Origin: Mycobacterium sp. MFM001
Lineage (GTDB): Bacteria; Actinomycetota; Actinomycetes; Mycobacteriales; Mycobacteriaceae
Reading direction: 5' to 3'
NCBI RefSeq assembly: GCF_003402475.1
Contig: NZ_BFAB01000013.1
Coordinates: 1 to 64,000, forward strand
DNA length: 64,000 bases
Below, in pieces: positions 49,348 to 58,709 of this stretch (its first letter is position 1; each line of letters begins with the position of its first letter). The position numbers and the translations under genes are program-made. The notes under the pieces are model-generated. The model searched no databases. It saw only the letters and a program-made list of their open reading frames with translations, and was not told where the DNA came from.

Positions 49348-51993
49348 GTGCAAGTGTGCAGCAGTTGGTCGGGATGGCCGCTGGTGGGCCGCGATAATGA
49401 GGTTCGCCAGGGCTTGGCTGTACTTGAAAACGAGAGTGAATTTCACGGTGTCGTCGTCGTCGGCGACAGCGGGACAGGCAAATCGACGCTAGCCCATGTG
49501 CTCGCCGAGGCCGGCGAGCGGCGCAGCTCTGCGGTGCGGTTTGTGCTGGGGACCGAAACCAGCAAGGCGGTCCCATTGGGTGCGTTCTACTGGTTGATGA
49601 CTCTCGATGCGGTGCGTGAGCCTGCCGTGATGCTCGCCGCCGCGCAACGAACCCTGGAGCAGGAAAAGAATCTCCTCATCGTCGTCGACGACGCCCACTT
49701 GCTCGATCCGTTGTCTGCGACGTTGGTGTATCACCTTGCAGCCCTTGGTGAAACACGTCTGATCGTGACAATCTGCTCGGGCAACTCCGTACCGGATGCG
49801 GTGACGGCCCTCTGGAAAGAGCGACTGTTGCTTCGCGTGCACATCGACGCGTTGACCCGGCAACAGACGGAAGAGCTTGCGTGCACCGTGCTCGGCGACG
49901 CGGTCGAAACCCGGCTAATCGACGAATTACATCGGCAGACAGCCGGCAATCCGCTGATGCTGCGAAGCGTGCTGAGCGAGGCCCGCGATGGCCGTGTGCT
50001 GGTGCGCTCGAAGCACGGCTGGCAGCTGCGAGGTGCGCTGCGCGCCGACCGCGAACTCTATGACCTTCTTGAGGTCCGCCTGCAATCCCTGGCCGCCGAG
50101 GAGCTGGAGGCGGTAGAGGTGTTGGCCGCTGCCGAAGCCTTGAGCTGGGACACCTTGCGTGGGATTTGCGATGCCGACGCGGTGGCACGTCTCGAGCGCA
50201 GCGGAATGATCCAAGTAGTCGACGACGAATTACACGCTGTAGTTCGATTGGCAAACCCCCTCATCGGTGAAGTGGCCCTGAAGCGCGGTGGCGTTGTGCG
50301 TTCGCGGCAACTCAACGGCATGCTGGCACAACATCTTCGGAAGAAGATGCAGGCCAAAGAGCAGCGGTCGAGGTCGCCTGACGTGCGCACTCGGATACGG
50401 GCGGCCCAGTACTTGATGCGAAGCGACCTGTCGCCAGACATCGACCTGATCATCGAGGCCGCGGCGAGCGCGGTGGCCATGTCGAATGTTGCTCTGGGCG
50501 AAGAGCTGTCGCGATTCGCGTTCGACCATGGTGGTGGCGTGGCGGCAGCCGTCGTGCTGGCTGAGACGTTGAGGTGGCAAGGGCGAGCCGACGAGGCAGA
50601 GGCGGTGCTTGCCGACGTCGACCCCTCTGACGGCGCGACTCGATGGCTGACCGTGCAGTGGGCGTGTCTGCGGGCTGCGAATCTGTTCTTTGGTTGCGGG
50701 CAGGTAGAGCGGGCACGGCTGTTACTCACCCAGATGAGGGATCGCGTTGACTCCCCGGAGATGACCGGTCTCGTCACTGCCATGGAGGCGGCGTTTGCCT
50801 GTTTCTCCGGCGATATTCCAAGGGCGATCAATCTCGGGCTGCCCTTGTGCGCATCCGATAAACAACCGTTGACGATGACGTGGGCGGTTATCTCGACGGC
50901 CTGGGCGTTGGCGCTCGCCGGCCGGGTTGATGAGGTTCACCGGATTGCGAATGCCGGCGGGGCGGATGTGCTCGGCCAAATGGGACCGCACCGGTTCGTC
51001 ATCGCGATGGCTGAGGTCATGGCGGCGACGGTCGCCGGTGATTTTCCAGCGGCCGAGCGGGTTTGGGAGCGTTATGGTCCGACAGCCACACTGGGCGCCG
51101 AGGCAGGCGCCTTCGTGCACGCGATACTCGGCTTCATGCACCTTGGTCGCGGTGCGTTGCCGGCCGCGTGTGCTGCATTCCGCGATTCGCTATCGGCTAT
51201 GCCTCGCGGCTTTCACATTGGGGTGATGGCGGTGGCGACCTGGCGCGCACAGGCTGAGGGCGCGCGCGGCGATGGTGAGGCTGCCGCCGCCGCCTTGCGC
51301 ACTGCGGAGGAAGCCTACGGACCCCAGGTCGCGGTGTTCCTGCCGAAACTTGAGCTTGCCCGGGCATGGGCGCGGGCAGCGGTAGGCGAGACGACGGCCG
51401 CCCGAATGCATGCGATGCGTGCTGTGCAGACCGCGCAACAATCCGGGATGTACGCCATGGAGATGCGCGCGCTGCACACGGCTGTCCGCTTTGGTGATCG
51501 ATCGTGCACCGCACGACTCGCGGAACTTGCCACGACCCTGAACACCCCAATGGCGCAAGTGGTCGCTACCCATGCTCGCGGACTGTCCGAGCATGACGGC
51601 GACCTGCTCGACGTCGCGGCGTTGCGGTTCGCCGATCTGGGTGCATGCGCGTTTGCCGCCGACGCAGCGGCCCAGGCGGCTGACGAACACGCCCGAAAAG
51701 GCAATCATGGCAAGCAAGTCGCGTCCTCGACCCTGGCATATGGGCTGGCCACCCAATGCGGTCTGCGTTCGCCGGCAGTCGAGGCTGCGGCTCATCCGGT
51801 GCCTATCACCGGCCGTGAGCGCGAGATCGCGATGCTGGTTGTGGCCGGTCTGTCCAACCAGCAGATCGCCGATCGGCTGGTGGTTTCGGCGCGGACGGTA
51901 GACGGGCATCTGTACCGCATCTTCGCAAAACTTGGCATCAACCACCGTAGCCAGCTCGCCCACCTGATGAGCCTCGAGCGCTCCGAGACATGA
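49348..51993 (+). CDS. Large ATPase-LuxR (LAL/MalT-type) regulator
   Basis: The protein of about 881 residues has an N-terminal P-loop domain (VVGDSGTGKST near residues 38-47, Walker B LLIVVDDAHLLD), a long TPR-like helical middle and a C-terminal LuxR helix-turn-helix (TGREREIAMLVVAGLSNQQI and ADRLVVSARTVDGHLYRIFA). Such LAL proteins integrate a ligand and ATP to activate transcription. I chose GTG 49348 because GGGAGG stands 11 bases before it; a TTG at 49312 is upstream. It stands between two paralogous MarR genes, all codirectional. Target genes are unknown. Confidence 0.85.
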   Translation: MQVCSSWSGWPLVGRDNEVRQGLAVLENESEFHGVVVVGDSGTGKSTLAHVLAEAGERRSSAVRFVLGTETSKAVPLGAFYWLMTLDAVREPAVMLAAAQRTLEQEKNLLIVVDDAHLLDPLSATLVYHLAALGETRLIVTICSGNSVPDAVTALWKERLLLRVHIDALTRQQTEELACTVLGDAVETRLIDELHRQTAGNPLMLRSVLSEARDGRVLVRSKHGWQLRGALRADRELYDLLEVRLQSLAAEELEAVEVLAAAEALSWDTLRGICDADAVARLERSGMIQVVDDELHAVVRLANPLIGEVALKRGGVVRSRQLNGMLAQHLRKKMQAKEQRSRSPDVRTRIRAAQYLMRSDLSPDIDLIIEAAASAVAMSNVALGEELSRFAFDHGGGVAAAVVLAETLRWQGRADEAEAVLADVDPSDGATRWLTVQWACLRAANLFFGCGQVERARLLLTQMRDRVDSPEMTGLVTAMEAAFACFSGDIPRAINLGLPLCASDKQPLTMTWAVISTAWALALAGRVDEVHRIANAGGADVLGQMGPHRFVIAMAEVMAATVAGDFPAAERVWERYGPTATLGAEAGAFVHAILGFMHLGRGALPAACAAFRDSLSAMPRGFHIGVMAVATWRAQAEGARGDGEAAAAALRTAEEAYGPQVAVFLPKLELARAWARAAVGETTAARMHAMRAVQTAQQSGMYAMEMRALHTAVRFGDRSCTARLAELATTLNTPMAQVVATHARGLSEHDGDLLDVAALRFADLGACAFAADAAAQAADEHARKGNHGKQVASSTLAYGLATQCGLRSPAVEAAAHPVPITGREREIAMLVVAGLSNQQIADRLVVSARTVDGHLYRIFAKLGINHRSQLAHLMSLERSET

Positions 51994-52243
51994 CGCTGGC
52001 GTACCGTTGCGAGCACTTGAGTTCCTGGCACTACTCTAACCGCGCGTCCCAGGCACTCTACTTGGGTCAATCTGCTGACAGCAGCTTCAAGGGAGCGTGA
52101 TGCTTCCCGTATACCACATGTAGTCGAGGTGGCCAGGCGGGCCGTGGAGCACCTGCATACCAAAACAGGTAGTGCATTACTCATGCGCATTCCGGCACTA
52201 CAGGCGAACCTGACCTGAGTACACGGGAGGCGTTGGTTCCACC
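51994..52243. promoter_or_regulatory. Regulatory gap before the second MarR gene
   Basis: This 250-base region carries no gene. ACCTG (52151-52155) and CAGGT (52166-52170) form a small inverted repeat, and GGCACT recurs at 52027, 52052 and 52194. GGGAGG precedes the MarR start. These may be binding sites for the MarR or LuxR proteins, but none is strong. Confidence 0.3.
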
Positions 52244-52735
52244 ATGACTGAATCTTGTCTGACACATACGGATGGTGTGGGCTTCCTGCTGGCCCAGCTT
52301 GGCCATCACGCCGCCAGCCTGTTCGCCGAACAGATGGCAACGATCGAATTGAGCCTGACACAAGCGGGCATCTTGCGTGCGATCGCCGCAATGCCTGGCA
52401 GCAGTCAGCATGCTCTTGGTGCTTACCTGGGCGTGTTGCCCGGTCGCTTGGTCGCGCATGTCGACGAGCTCGAGGAACGCGGGTATGTCGAGCGTCGCCG
52501 CAACCCCGGTGACCGCCGCCTGCACGCCCTCTATCTCACCGACGCGGGAAAGAAGCTGATGCGCAAGCTGTCTGGTCTCACGCGACAGCACGAAACCCAG
52601 TTCACCGCCGGACTCGCCCCCGAGGAATGCGGCGCGCTGCGGGACCTTCTCGTTACGGTAGCTCGACACCGAGGACTGAGGCCGCACGCCCACAACGGTT
52701 ACGGCGCCCCGCACGTAGCGATCGCGGCCGGGTGA
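52244..52735 (+). CDS. MarR family regulator (paralogue 2)
   Basis: The 163-residue protein has the winged helix with SQHALGAYLGVLPGRLVAHV and wing RRRNPGDRRLHALYLT, and shares DELEERGYVERRRN with paralogue 1. Duplication of one MarR gene on either side of the LuxR gene is the simplest history. The GGGAGG site upstream supports the ATG. It ends 10 bases before the convergent thiolase-like gene. Confidence 0.85.
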   Translation: MTESCLTHTDGVGFLLAQLGHHAASLFAEQMATIELSLTQAGILRAIAAMPGSSQHALGAYLGVLPGRLVAHVDELEERGYVERRRNPGDRRLHALYLTDAGKKLMRKLSGLTRQHETQFTAGLAPEECGALRDLLVTVARHRGLRPHAHNGYGAPHVAIAAG

Positions 52736-52744
52736 GGTGACGCG

Positions 52745-53893
52745 CTACCTGGTCAGCACCGTCGCAGCCGCGGTGCCCGGTGCGCCGTAGAGTTGGGCGA
52801 ACCCGACCCGCGGCTTGCCGGCTACCTGCCGATCGCCGGCCTCACCACGCAATTGGCGTACCAGCTCGTGGATTTGACGCAGACCGGACGCTCCGATCGG
52901 TTCGCCATTGGCGATCAGCCCGCCGTCGGTATTGATCGGCATGGAACCGGTGATCTCGGTGGTGCCGTCGGCCAATAGCTTTTCCTGATCGCCGTCCGCG
53001 CAGAAACCGCATTCGGCCATGTGGATGATTTCCGCGCCCGCGTCGGTGTCCTGCAACTGGATCACGTCGACATCTTCTGGTGCGACGCCGGCCTTTTCGA
53101 ACGCGGCTCTGGCGGCGTAAACGGTCGGCGCCACATCCTCGTCGACCGGCGCGAACGTGGTGTTCACCTCGTAGGCGCCATAACGGCGGGTGCGCACCTC
53201 GACCGCCCGCAGAAAAACCGGCGTGGACGTGTAGCGGTGTGCGATGTCCGCGCGGCACATCACCACAGCAGCCGCGCCCTCGTCGGGTGCGCAGAACATG
53301 TACTGGGTCAGCGGGTAATTCAGCATCGTCGAGCCCAGAATCTCGTCCTCCGGAATCGGCTTACGACGGAACGCATTCGGGTTGAGCGCACCGTTGCGGA
53401 AGTTCTTGGCCGCCACCTTGGCCAGGGTCTGGTGCGAAATGCCGTGGTCGTGCAGATAGCGGTTGGCCTTCATGCCGAAGAACTGTGTGGTGAGGTACTG
53501 TCCGTTCTCCGCATACCAGCGCGGCATCCCCACCAAAGCGGGATCCTCGGTGAAGGCGCCGCGCGGATGCTTGTCCAGCCCGACGGCAATCCCGATGTCA
53601 TAGTCGCCCAGCCGGATTCCGTCGGCGCACGCCTTGGCGGCGCTGGCCGCGGTCGCACACGCATTGAACACATTGGTGAACGGGATGCCCGACAGCCCGA
53701 CCATGCTGACGATCGCATCCGGGTTGGCCACCGTCCAGCTGCCACCCGTCGCGGCCTGGATGTCCTTCCATTCGACACCGGCATCGGCGACGGCGGCGAA
53801 GATCGCGTCGACGCCCATGTGCATCGCCGACTTGCCCTCGAAGCGGCCGAACGGATGCAGACCCACCCCGATGATCGCGACGTCACTAGTCAC
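52745..53893 (-). CDS. Thiolase-fold lipid-transfer-type protein (Ltp-like)
   Basis: The 382-residue protein has the thiolase fold with NACATAASAAKACADGI, whose Cys is at the nucleophile position, but lacks the standard C-terminal Cys motif and has GEPIGASGLRQIHELVRQLR. It resembles the SCP-x/Ltp-type proteins that act in steroid side-chain cleavage as retro-aldolases, usually with a DUF35 partner, none of which is present. It overlaps the CoA-transferase stop by four bases and ends the P450 operon. Confidence 0.8.
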   Translation of the reverse strand: MTSDVAIIGVGLHPFGRFEGKSAMHMGVDAIFAAVADAGVEWKDIQAATGGSWTVANPDAIVSMVGLSGIPFTNVFNACATAASAAKACADGIRLGDYDIGIAVGLDKHPRGAFTEDPALVGMPRWYAENGQYLTTQFFGMKANRYLHDHGISHQTLAKVAAKNFRNGALNPNAFRRKPIPEDEILGSTMLNYPLTQYMFCAPDEGAAAVVMCRADIAHRYTSTPVFLRAVEVRTRRYGAYEVNTTFAPVDEDVAPTVYAARAAFEKAGVAPEDVDVIQLQDTDAGAEIIHMAECGFCADGDQEKLLADGTTEITGSMPINTDGGLIANGEPIGASGLRQIHELVRQLRGEAGDRQVAGKPRVGFAQLYGAPGTAAATVLTR

Positions 53894-55116
53894 GCTATAG
53901 CTCCTGACTCTTTGAGCGCGGCAATCCGGTCCCAGTCCATCCCGAGCTCCATCAGCACGATCTCGGTGTGCTCCGAAGCCTGCGGGGCACGGGTAGTGGC
54001 GAGCGGCTCGTGGTTGAACTGAACCGGCCCGCGCACAACCTTGAACGGCGCTCCGCCGTCGCTGGCCTCGACTTCGACGATCATGTCATTGGCAATGGCC
54101 TGCTCATCCTCGGCGAGGTCGACCAGACTCTGGCACGGCGCCCATTGGCCCTTCATTGTCTTCAGGTGCTCGCGCCAGTACTCAAACGACTTGGCTCCAA
54201 AAGCTTTTGCAATCAGCTCGCTGGCCGCTTCGGAGTTCTGCATCAACGGCAGTACATCGGCGAAGCGGGGATCGTCGGCGGCTTCCGGAATGCCGAGGTG
54301 TTCGAAGGTATCCCGGATGTAGCCGGTCGGGCTGACGATGCACAGGTTGATGGTTCCGCCGTCGGAGGTTTGGTAGTTGCCCAGGAATGGATTCATCGGT
54401 GAGCCACCGGACTGCGGCATGGCAGCGCGCATGGTCTCGCCGGTATCCATGCCCTGGGTCACGCTGGCGCCGGCCGCCCACCAGGCGGTGCTCAACAGCG
54501 ACACGTCAACCTCGAGGGCTTCGCCGGTGCGTTCCCGGTGCAGGAGTGCGGCGGAGATGCCGCCGGCGATATTCATGCCGCCGATCGAGTCGCCGAAAGC
54601 CGGAATCCCTTGTGCCAGCGGGGCGCCGAGCTCGGGTGGTGTCAACGCGTGGCCGATGCCGCTGCGGGTCCAGAATGCGGTGCCGTCGTAGCCGCCGACG
54701 TCGCGCTGCGGCCCCTTGTCGCCGTATGCCGTGCCACGCGCGTAGACGATGTTCGGGTTGACCGCGCGGATGTGTTCGACGTCGAACCTGTTCTTCTGCC
54801 GCGCAGCGGGCAGGTAGTTGGTCAGGAACACATCAGAAGTCCGGGCAAGCTCGTGCAACACTTCTTGGCCGCCCGGCGTGGACAGGTCAATGCCGACGCT
54901 TCGCTTGCCGCGGTTGGGGTGTTCGATCAGCGGATGCCGGTCGGGGTTGAGTTGGATGCCGCCCATGTTGACGAAGCCGCGCTGGGTATCGCCGCGCAGC
55001 GGGTGCTCGACCTTGATGACGTCGGCGCCCCAGTCGGCGAGGATGGCTCCGGCGGCGGGCACGAACGTGAACTGCGCGACTTCCAAGACCCGGAAGCCCT
55101 CCATGACCTTGACCAT
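53890..55116 (-). CDS. CaiB/BaiF-family CoA transferase
   Basis: The 408-residue protein opens with FRVLEVAQFTFVPAAGAILA and has NRGKRSVGIDL, FLTNYLPAARQKNRFD and ARGTAYGDKG, the family III CoA transferase pattern. It probably activates or recycles the acid formed after P450 and aldehyde oxidation. It starts nine bases downstream of the P450 stop. It is only distantly related to the CaiB protein at 21297. Confidence 0.85.
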   Translation of the reverse strand: MVKVMEGFRVLEVAQFTFVPAAGAILADWGADVIKVEHPLRGDTQRGFVNMGGIQLNPDRHPLIEHPNRGKRSVGIDLSTPGGQEVLHELARTSDVFLTNYLPAARQKNRFDVEHIRAVNPNIVYARGTAYGDKGPQRDVGGYDGTAFWTRSGIGHALTPPELGAPLAQGIPAFGDSIGGMNIAGGISAALLHRERTGEALEVDVSLLSTAWWAAGASVTQGMDTGETMRAAMPQSGGSPMNPFLGNYQTSDGGTINLCIVSPTGYIRDTFEHLGIPEAADDPRFADVLPLMQNSEAASELIAKAFGAKSFEYWREHLKTMKGQWAPCQSLVDLAEDEQAIANDMIVEVEASDGGAPFKVVRGPVQFNHEPLATTRAPQASEHTEIVLMELGMDWDRIAALKESGAIA

Positions 55117-55125
55117 TTCCGAAAC

Positions 55126-56331
55126 CTACTTGGCGTCGAACGTCACCGGAAGCGCAGTGGGCGAGCGGAACGGCTGGCCGAAGATGTGCGGGTCGTCGTT
55201 CATCTGAAGCTCGATGTTGGTCAGCCGATTCAGCAAGCATTCCAGCGCCACCCGCGTCTCCATCCGCGCCAGATGCAGACCCAGACAAGTGTGTTCGCCG
55301 GCGGCGAAGGAGATGTGTGGCATGTGCGGACGGAAGATGTCGAAGTCCTCCGGGCGCTCCCACCGTTGCTCGTCGCGGTTCGCCGAACCGATGCATACGT
55401 CAATGACGGACCGCGCCGGAATCTTGACTCCTTCCAATTCGGTGTCCTCGGTGGTGAACCGCTGCACCGTCGTCAACGGCGTCTCGAAGCGCAGCCCCTC
55501 TTCGATCGCCTTGGGGATCAGCTCGTGATCGGCTTGGACCGCGGCGAATTGCTCCGGATGGGTGAGCAACAGGTAGAGCAGGTTGCCGGAGGATCGGTAG
55601 GTGGTTTCCAGCCCGGCGGGCAGCAGCAGCCGCAGGAAGGAATAGATGGCCTCGTCGCTGAGCTTTTCGCCGTCGATCTCCGCGGTGACCAAATCGCCGA
55701 TGATGTCCCCCGTCGGGGCGGCCTTGCGTGCTTCGATTTGCTCGAGGAAGTAGTCCTTCAACGCCGCCGACGCCTCGAAGGCGCGTTCATAGCGAACCGT
55801 GTAGCTGATCAATTCCACTGCGCGCCGGTGGAACATCGGCAGGTCTGCCTCCGGCAGGCCCAGCAACTTGGCGATGACCCGGGTAGGGAACTCGAACGTG
55901 AACTGCCGGACCAGATCTGCCTCGCCGGCATCGATGAATTCGTCGATGAGCGCATTGCAGATCGGCCGCACAATGGTGGGCTCCCAGCGCGCGAGGGCCT
56001 TCGACTTGAACGCCGCGCTCACCAGGTTGCGGTGTTCGCGATGCTTCTTGCCCTCCATCGCCAGGATGGTCGGGCCGATGAACAGGCCGATCGTGGTGTC
56101 GTACATCTTCGAGCTGAACACCCGGCCGTCGCGGAGCGCTTTGTTGACCGCGTCGAACGACATGGCGGCGAAGGATCTTTTGGGCCGCAGCGACTCGGGG
56201 GTTTTGGAGTAGTCCATGACCGTGCCGTCGAACACCCCGGCCTCTCGGCGTTTCTGCGCGAAGTACGGGTAGGGGTCGCGAAGGTAGCCGACGGGCTTGT
56301 CGTCGGTGGCGGTCGCGTCCACAAGTTCCAC
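55126..56331 (-). CDS. Cytochrome P450 (paralogue of the one at 12301)
   Basis: The 401-residue protein has AGLETT in the I-helix, EGLR in the K-helix and FAAGEHTCLG with the haem Cys. The GTG at 56331 follows GGAGAG; the longer frame from 56400 would translate through the operator palindrome as codons, so it is rejected. It is a hydroxylase for a hydrophobic substrate, followed by CoA-transferase and thiolase-like genes and divergent from an aldehyde dehydrogenase. This repeats the P450 plus aldehyde dehydrogenase pairing seen in Region 1. Confidence 0.88.
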   Translation of the reverse strand: MELVDATATDDKPVGYLRDPYPYFAQKRREAGVFDGTVMDYSKTPESLRPKRSFAAMSFDAVNKALRDGRVFSSKMYDTTIGLFIGPTILAMEGKKHREHRNLVSAAFKSKALARWEPTIVRPICNALIDEFIDAGEADLVRQFTFEFPTRVIAKLLGLPEADLPMFHRRAVELISYTVRYERAFEASAALKDYFLEQIEARKAAPTGDIIGDLVTAEIDGEKLSDEAIYSFLRLLLPAGLETTYRSSGNLLYLLLTHPEQFAAVQADHELIPKAIEEGLRFETPLTTVQRFTTEDTELEGVKIPARSVIDVCIGSANRDEQRWERPEDFDIFRPHMPHISFAAGEHTCLGLHLARMETRVALECLLNRLTNIELQMNDDPHIFGQPFRSPTALPVTFDAK

Positions 56332-56360
56332 GGCGGCTCTCCGGCTCAGGTAGGCGGTCG

Positions 56361-56379
56361 TACTGTAAAGATTACAGTA
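56361..56379. promoter_or_regulatory. Perfect operator palindrome TACTGTAA-AGA-TTACAGTA
   Basis: Eight-base arms with a three-base spacer, without mismatch, in the 59-base gap between the divergent P450 and aldehyde dehydrogenase genes. It is 29 bases before the P450 start and 11 before the aldehyde dehydrogenase start, so a bound dimer would block both. Related sites at 32068, 35404 and 37171 suggest a shared TetR-type regulator. Confidence 0.7.
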
Positions 56380-56390
56380 GACTACATCGG

Positions 56391-57857
56391 GTGGAGTCAT
56401 CTGAGCATCCGGGCGTACAGGCGATGCTTGAGCGCCAGCGGCAAGCGTTCGCAGCGGAGGGGCCACCCAGCGCCGCGGTCCGGCGCAACCGCATCGACCG
56501 GCTGATGGCGCTGTTGCTGGACAACAGCGACGCGTTCATCGAGGCGATGGCCACCGATTACGGCACCCGGTCGAAAGCAGCGTCGCTGTTCACCGAGATC
56601 GTCGGCATCATCTCGGTGGTCGAGCACACCAGAGCCCATGTGGCGCAATGGATGCGCCCGACCAGGCTGATGCCGGTTGCGCGGGTGTGCGGTCTGCGGG
56701 CCGAGGTGCAGCCGACACCACTGGGCGTCGTCGGCATCATCGGCCCGTGGAATTTCCCGGTCAACCTCGTGGTGCTGCCCGCGTCGGCGGCGTTCGCGGC
56801 CGGCAACCGGGTGATGATCAAGATGTCGGAGATCACCGCACACACCGCGGAGCTGATGAAGGCGACGGCGCCGAAATACTTCGATCCAACCGAGCTCGAT
56901 GTCGTGACCGGGGGCCCGGACGTCGCGGCCGCGTTCGCGTCGCTGCCGTTCGACCACCTGTTCTTCACCGGCTCGCCGTCGGTCGGTGCGCTGGTGCAGC
57001 AGGCGGCTGCCGAGAACTTGGTGCCGGTGACGCTGGAGCTTGGCGGCAAGAACCCGGTGGTCGTTGCGCCGAGCGCCGACATCCGGCGGTCGGCGACTCG
57101 CATCGCGCGGGCCCGCATGGTCAACGGCGGGCAGGTCTGCGTCTGCCCCGATTACGTCATGGTGCCCGACGATCACCTCGACACGTTCGTCGACACCGCA
57201 CGCGAAACGTTGCGCGCAATGTTCCCGACCATCGTCGGCAACGACGACTACTGCTCGGCCGTCAACGAGGCTAATTTCGACCGGATCATCCAGCTGATCG
57301 AGGACGCGACGGCCAAGGGCGCCATGGTCGAAACCATTGCGCCCGAAGGCGAGTCACTGCCAGACCGGGCAAGCCGCAAGATCGCGCCGACGATAGTTCG
57401 GGGCATCGACGACGGGATGCGGATCGCCGAGGAAGAGATCTTCGGACCGGTCTTGGCGGTGAGGGGATATTCGCGGCTGAGCGACGCCATCGACGACATC
57501 AACCAGCGACCCGCGCCGCTGGTGGCCTACTGGTTCGGGCCGGACGATGACGACTTTCGCACGTTCATCCGGAGCACCCGCAGCGGCGGTGTCGCACGCA
57601 ACGACTTTGCCGCACAGATGATTCCGTCCGCCGCACCGTTCGGGGGAGTGGGCCGCAGTGGAATGGGCGCCTATCACGGCAAGGCCGGCTTCGACACGTT
57701 CAGCCACTACCGCACCGTGGTGGGCAACGATCTGCCGTTTTCCATCACCGGGACGGCGGCACCGCCGTTCGGCATGCCGTTGCGGCTCGGCGCCAACGCC
57801 GCGATGCAGTTCGCCCGCATGCGCACGCACCGTCGACTCCGGAAGGCAGCTCAGTGA
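56391..57857 (+). CDS. Aldehyde dehydrogenase, coniferyl-aldehyde-dehydrogenase-like
   Basis: The 488-residue protein has PWNFPVNLVVLP, TLELGGKNP and NGGQVCVCPDY with the nucleophile Cys, and the late GGVGRSGMGAYHGKAGFDTF typical of class 3/coniferyl aldehyde dehydrogenases. It oxidises an aromatic or long-chain aldehyde, probably the P450 or alcohol dehydrogenase product. The GTG at 56391 starts only 11 bases after the palindrome, so the transcript may be nearly leaderless. Its end overlaps the thioesterase start by GTGA. Confidence 0.88.
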   Translation: MESSEHPGVQAMLERQRQAFAAEGPPSAAVRRNRIDRLMALLLDNSDAFIEAMATDYGTRSKAASLFTEIVGIISVVEHTRAHVAQWMRPTRLMPVARVCGLRAEVQPTPLGVVGIIGPWNFPVNLVVLPASAAFAAGNRVMIKMSEITAHTAELMKATAPKYFDPTELDVVTGGPDVAAAFASLPFDHLFFTGSPSVGALVQQAAAENLVPVTLELGGKNPVVVAPSADIRRSATRIARARMVNGGQVCVCPDYVMVPDDHLDTFVDTARETLRAMFPTIVGNDDYCSAVNEANFDRIIQLIEDATAKGAMVETIAPEGESLPDRASRKIAPTIVRGIDDGMRIAEEEIFGPVLAVRGYSRLSDAIDDINQRPAPLVAYWFGPDDDDFRTFIRSTRSGGVARNDFAAQMIPSAAPFGGVGRSGMGAYHGKAGFDTFSHYRTVVGNDLPFSITGTAAPPFGMPLRLGANAAMQFARMRTHRRLRKAAQ

Positions 57858-58693
57858 CCACCGTCGCGAATGACCTTGACCCGACGGCGTTCTCGGCATA
57901 CTTTCTGCGCGATCAACATCGCTACGTGCCAACCGCGATCGCACGTGGCGGGTGGGGCCCGACGATCAGCGGGCATGTCGTCGGCGGCCTCCTGGCCCGG
58001 GCGGTCGAACACGCGGTCGACGATCCGGAGCTGCACCCCGCACGGCTGACCGTCGACCTGCCCGCGCCCACCGCGCTCGAATCGCTGGAGGTGCATACTC
58101 GCGTCCACCACGATCGGTGGCGGTTGCGGCTCGTGGAGGCTCTTCTCATGCAGCGGGGGGCCGCGGTGGCACGCGGGAGCGCGCTGTTTTTGCGGCGCGG
58201 AGAGCAGCCGGAGGGAGATGTGTGGTCACCGCCTGTGCAGATGCCGCCGCTACCCGTCGAGCAGAACGGCAACCACCCGTCGCTTTTCATCCGGACCTAC
58301 GGCTGGGGCGCCGGCGTTCAGAATCCCGATCCCGAATGGGATGACGACGCACCTGGACCGAAATACACGTGGTTGGAAGAGACCCGCCCGCTGGTCGACG
58401 CGGAGCCATTGAGCGCATTCACGCGCGCGGCGATGGCCGGCGATGTCACGGCTTCCATCGCCAACTGGGGAACCCGCGCCTTGCAGTTCATCAACGTCGA
58501 CTACACCCTCACGCTGAGTCGCCTGCCCGAAGGACCTCACATAGGCCTTGCCTCACTTGCCCACTACAGCGACGACGGGATAGCCGTCGGCTCCGCCGTG
58601 CTCGTCGACCACAACGGTCCGGTGGGCAGTGGTGTGTCTGTTTCATTGGCGCACTCGGGATTTCGTCCGCCCTCCGCAATGCCGCCGACCTGA
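57854..58693 (+). CDS. Acyl-CoA thioesterase-like double-hotdog protein
   Basis: The 279-residue protein has an N-terminal hotdog part with GHVVGGLLARAVEHAV and a C-terminal hotdog with NWGTRALQFINVDYTLTLSR and LVDHNGPVGSGVSVSLAH, the pattern of TesB-like thioesterase family proteins in actinobacteria. It probably releases CoA from a pathway acyl-CoA. It is translationally coupled to the aldehyde dehydrogenase and ends 16 bases before the convergent HxlR gene. Confidence 0.75.
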   Translation: MTTVANDLDPTAFSAYFLRDQHRYVPTAIARGGWGPTISGHVVGGLLARAVEHAVDDPELHPARLTVDLPAPTALESLEVHTRVHHDRWRLRLVEALLMQRGAAVARGSALFLRRGEQPEGDVWSPPVQMPPLPVEQNGNHPSLFIRTYGWGAGVQNPDPEWDDDAPGPKYTWLEETRPLVDAEPLSAFTRAAMAGDVTASIANWGTRALQFINVDYTLTLSRLPEGPHIGLASLAHYSDDGIAVGSAVLVDHNGPVGSGVSVSLAHSGFRPPSAMPPT

Positions 58694-58709
58694 AACAGCT
58701 CTCGTTGGC

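Noticed and set aside
56361..56400. P450 start at 56400
   Set aside because: It would place the perfect operator palindrome inside the coding region and gives an atypical N-terminus. GTG 56331 has a good GGAGAG ribosome site.
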